A program made the translations under genes and the position numbers. 64,000 nt of DNA, taken from an uncultured Bryobacteraceae bacterium. GTDB taxonomy: Bacteria; Acidobacteriota; Terriglobia; Bryobacterales; Bryobacteraceae. Under the pieces are notes generated by a model. It was not told where the DNA came from, did no database searches, and saw only the letters and a list, made by a program, of their open reading frames with translations. Positions 62,122 through 64,000 of the stretch are shown here, piece after piece. The stretch is from positions 33,370 through 97,369 of the forward strand of contig CALJAM010000023.1 of assembly GCA_938027685.1 (NCBI GenBank). The letters run 5' to 3'. Each line of letters opens with the position of its first letter. Position 1 is the first letter of the stretch.

Positions 62122-62448
62122 GACCGCACATTCGGCCCGGTACCGGCATGGCCCCCACCGCGGTCACCACGCGCAGCCTGCATCTGTCCAACCGGCTCAC
62201 CCCACACGCGAACCCTGTTCCACCTCTCGCAGGCCCCGGAGGGCGGGCGATTGAGCACGTTACCCAAATCGAAAATTACGTCCTCTCGTAGTAGCCGGGG
62301 AGGAGGGCTCCTGTGAGGTAAACCACGCAATCGCGATTCTTCTCGCCGGGGCGCGGCATGGAGCCCCGCCGCCGCACCCCATATAGCACCGCGGCCCGCC
62401 CTTGGTAAGGCGGGCCGCTCCACAGCGTCGGGTGGAAGACTTTTCCGC
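62106..62448. other. Intergenic region between the two PEP-CTERM genes
   Basis: A 343-bp stretch with no convincing gene, tRNA or repeat. It holds the -35 box of copy 1 near 62116-62121 and a terminator-like hairpin of copy 2 at 62391-62418. A minus-strand open frame over 62118-62480 lacks coding features and overlaps the hairpin. Confidence 0.5.
62391..62418 (-). terminator. Hairpin downstream of the second PEP-CTERM gene
   Basis: GCGGCCCGCC and GGCGGGCCGC form a perfect 10-bp stem with an 8-nt loop, 30 nt past the stop at 62449. No T-tract. The placement mirrors the hairpin after copy 1. Confidence 0.5.
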
Positions 62449-63039
62449 TCAGGACTGACGCCGCAGGAATCCGATCGCAACCAGGCCCAAACCCAGCAGC
62501 GCCAAGGTTGCAGGCTCGGGGATGGCCGTCACCGATACATCATCCAGCGCGGGACCGAACGAATAGCCCCACTGCGGGTCGTTGTAGGTGTCCAAGCTCG
62601 TAAAGCCGAGCGTGGTCAGGGGGGATTGGGCGGTGAAGATCCAGCTCACGTAGGTCCAGCCCATGTTGCTGCGGGTTTGACCATTGACCACGTAACTGAA
62701 GTCGGCCCAATCGAAAGTGCTCGAGCCAGCCGATACCCAGACGCGCACGGTCGTCGTGCGAGGCTGTACGTCCGGGTTGCCCGCCAGTGCGAAACTCACC
62801 AAATACGGAACCCCAGGCACAGTAGGGAAGCTCTGGAAAATCGTGCCGTTGTAATACAAGCCGGCGAGGTCCAGGCTGCGCCTGCCGTGCGCGGCCTGCC
62901 AGTAGGTCCCGATGTAGTCCACGCTACCGGCGGAAATCGCCCACCCCGTGATGGTGAAATTGTCAGGTGCGAAAAGGCTCTGGAATCCGTAGGAGTTCCA
63001 AGTCGGGTTCCCCAGTTCGAAGCTCCCGTTGCTCAACAA
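62449..63039 (-). CDS. DUF642-like PEP-CTERM protein, copy 2, apparently 5'-truncated
   Basis: About 197 residues of the same domain as copy 1, starting SNGSFELGNPTWN and ending in a PEP-CTERM signal (IPEPATLALLGLGLVAIGFLRRQS, split). Conserved blocks shared with copy 1 include GSVDYIGTYWQAAHG, YLVSFALAGNPD, TTLGFTSLDTY and SFGPALDDVSV. The frame stays open upstream to a TAA at 63126, but no ATG or GTG occurs, only TTG at 63039/63042 and CTG. The residues before the domain (SLTLSFGWANLL) look like the end of a signal peptide. The true N-terminus was probably lost next to the transposase remnant. It may no longer be exported. Confidence 0.65.
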   Translation of the reverse strand: MLSNGSFELGNPTWNSYGFQSLFAPDNFTITGWAISAGSVDYIGTYWQAAHGRRSLDLAGLYYNGTIFQSFPTVPGVPYLVSFALAGNPDVQPRTTTVRVWVSAGSSTFDWADFSYVVNGQTRSNMGWTYVSWIFTAQSPLTTLGFTSLDTYNDPQWGYSFGPALDDVSVTAIPEPATLALLGLGLVAIGFLRRQS

Positions 63040-63181
63040 GTTAGCCCAGCCAAAGCTCAGTGTAAGGCTGAGGTGTGCCCGTGGTGAAGGCCTGAGTCCT
63101 CTTTTGTGAGTACGACGAGTTTGTTAAAAAATTCGCCGGGGCCTTGCGCGTTAGAACATTTCGAGCAATTGTTCTATTCGC

Positions 63182-64000
63182 GGTTACGACCCTAAGGAAA
63201 CCCAGATCTTTAGCTACATCTCCCTCGAGTAGCGCGTCCGCGCCGACCAGCCCTTGCGCGCCATCCGGCCCCTGGTTGACCAGGTCCAAGCCAGCGCCGC
63301 GCGCCGCTTCGACAACTTCTACGCTTGCACTGGCCGGCCATCCGTCCCGCGCGAGCGGCCGGTGCGCGCCTTGCTCCTCGAGCTCTTCTACTCCCTCCGT
63401 AGTGAGCGACTGCTGGTCGAGCAACTCGACTAGAACCTGCTGCTGGGCTGGTTCGTGGGCCTGGAGATGGACGAAGAGGTCTCGAACCACGCCGTCTTCA
63501 GCAAGAACCGCCAGCGGCTGCTGAATGAGGAGGTGCCGGGGGAATTCTTCCGCCGGGTGTGTGGGGGCTGGCCCGGCCGTATCTCTCCGAGGAGCACTTC
63601 ACGGTGGACGGCACGCGGTTCGAGGCGTGGGCCAGCCAGAAGAGCTTCCAGCGCAAAGAAGACCCGGAGCGAGATGGGGGCGATTTCTGCGGCCAGCGAC
63701 GGTCGAACCAGACGGATCAGTCCACGACCAATCCCGAGGCGCGGCTGTACCGGAAGGCGCGGCCAGGAGCCGCGCCCGGCCTACCTGGACCATGTGCTGG
63801 TGGAGGACCGTCAGGGCCCGATCGTGGGCGCCACGGCCACGACCGCCGATGGCACCGCCGAGGCCGATGCCGCGCTGCTCGCGCCCCGAGGGCTCAAGCA
63901 ACGAAAACCACGCGCGGTGACGCTGGCGGCCGACCGAGCCTATGATCGGCGGGATCTGGCGGAGACGTTGCGCGAGCTGGGGGTGGTGGTGCATGCGGCG
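63182..64000 (+). pseudogene. Decayed IS5-family transposase, running off the right edge
   Basis: An IS5-type (DDE) transposase coding region broken several times. It reads GYDPKETQIFSYISLE, then TAG (63224-63226); RVRADQPLRAIRPLVDQV, RRFDNFYACTGRPSVPRE and LLVEQLD, then a second TAG; NLLLGWFVGLEMDEEVSNHAVFSKNRQRLL and FFRRV. At about 63558 the frame shifts to ARPYLSEEHFTVDGTRFEAWASQKSF with the first catalytic Asp in FTVDGT, then RRSNQTDQSTTNPEARLYRK. At about 63765 a second shift returns to the first frame: YLDHVLVEDRQGPIVGA and VTLAADRAYDRRDLAETL with a later DDE Asp. The 3' end is not in the window. No terminal inverted repeats were identified. Confidence 0.88.

Noticed and set aside
62118..62480. 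Minus-strand open frame of 120 codons between the PEP-CTERM genes
   Set aside because: Arg/Pro-rich, overlaps the end of copy 2 and its hairpin, and has no start signal.
63041..63490. Minus-strand open frame of 149 codons at the right edge
   Set aside because: It is antisense to the transposase remnant and crosses the presumed insertion junction.
1..64000. CRISPR array, prophage, toxin-antitoxin or restriction genes
   Set aside because: No regularly spaced repeats, phage genes or recognisable defence domains were found on reading; the only mobile element is the IS5-type remnant.

Overview
The window is GC-rich bacterial chromosome packed with genes on both strands. The gene content points to Acidobacteriota, most likely the Bryobacterales/Solibacter group. 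The reasons are two very large TonB-dependent receptors with an N-terminal carboxypeptidase-regulatory-like domain and no SusD partner, Cys-type sulfatases, Gfo/Idh/MocA oxidoreductases, a sugar-isomerase-like TIM barrel, DUF4838 and PEP-CTERM proteins, together with a DUF72 protein, M16 peptidases and a glnA-glnE pair. The taxonomic call is inference from family content; no rRNA or tRNA gene was recognised.

Layout: 1-623 (-) is the start of a TolC/CzcC-type efflux gene, cut by the left edge, behind a small membrane protein. 684-5803 (-) is a nucleoside-salvage operon: pyrimidine nucleoside phosphorylase, NupC transporter, purine nucleoside phosphorylase, cytidine deaminase and an MtaD-like deaminase with an apparent signal peptide. 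5991-13302 (-) holds a TonB receptor, a TIM-barrel isomerase-like protein, a Gfo/Idh oxidoreductase and a sulfatase. 13381-15786 (+) has a Kef-type antiporter and an SDR. 15838-18599 (-) has bacterioferritin and a MacA adaptor plus MacB-type ATPase with no permease. 18798-24848 (+) has a class III aminotransferase, an ALDH7-type dehydrogenase, an outer-membrane barrel and a DUF4838 protein. 24833-28514 has a UroD-like protein, a second Gfo/Idh and a second sulfatase. 28524-33293 (-) has SMC and a GT2 glycosyltransferase. 33445-38694 (+) is a tightly overlapping five-gene operon: DapA-family lyase, esterase, PLP decarboxylase, pyrD and ridA. 38703-42560 (-) is a second TonB receptor; 42786-43877 (+) an oligogalacturonate-lyase-like protein. 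43887-50269 has xseA (-), then glnA, glnE and mreD (+). 50312-53851 has a glycosidase-like protein, DUF72 and DinB. 53862-57604 (+) has a two-gene ABC exporter, prmA and an enolase-superfamily dehydratase. 57608-61289 (-) has an inactive/active M16 peptidase pair and an EEP-family hydrolase. 61404-64000 holds two tandem DUF642-like PEP-CTERM genes, the second lacking its signal peptide next to a decayed IS5-family transposase that runs off the right edge.

Functionally the accessory genes suggest a heterotroph that degrades plant or sulfated polysaccharides and sugar acids and salvages nucleosides. The main regulatory observation is that many genes without a Shine-Dalgarno have a TANNNT-like hexamer 6-9 nt before the start codon, as expected for leaderless transcripts. 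Several divergent pairs share a near-symmetric -10 region. No CRISPR array, prophage or recognisable defence island was seen.
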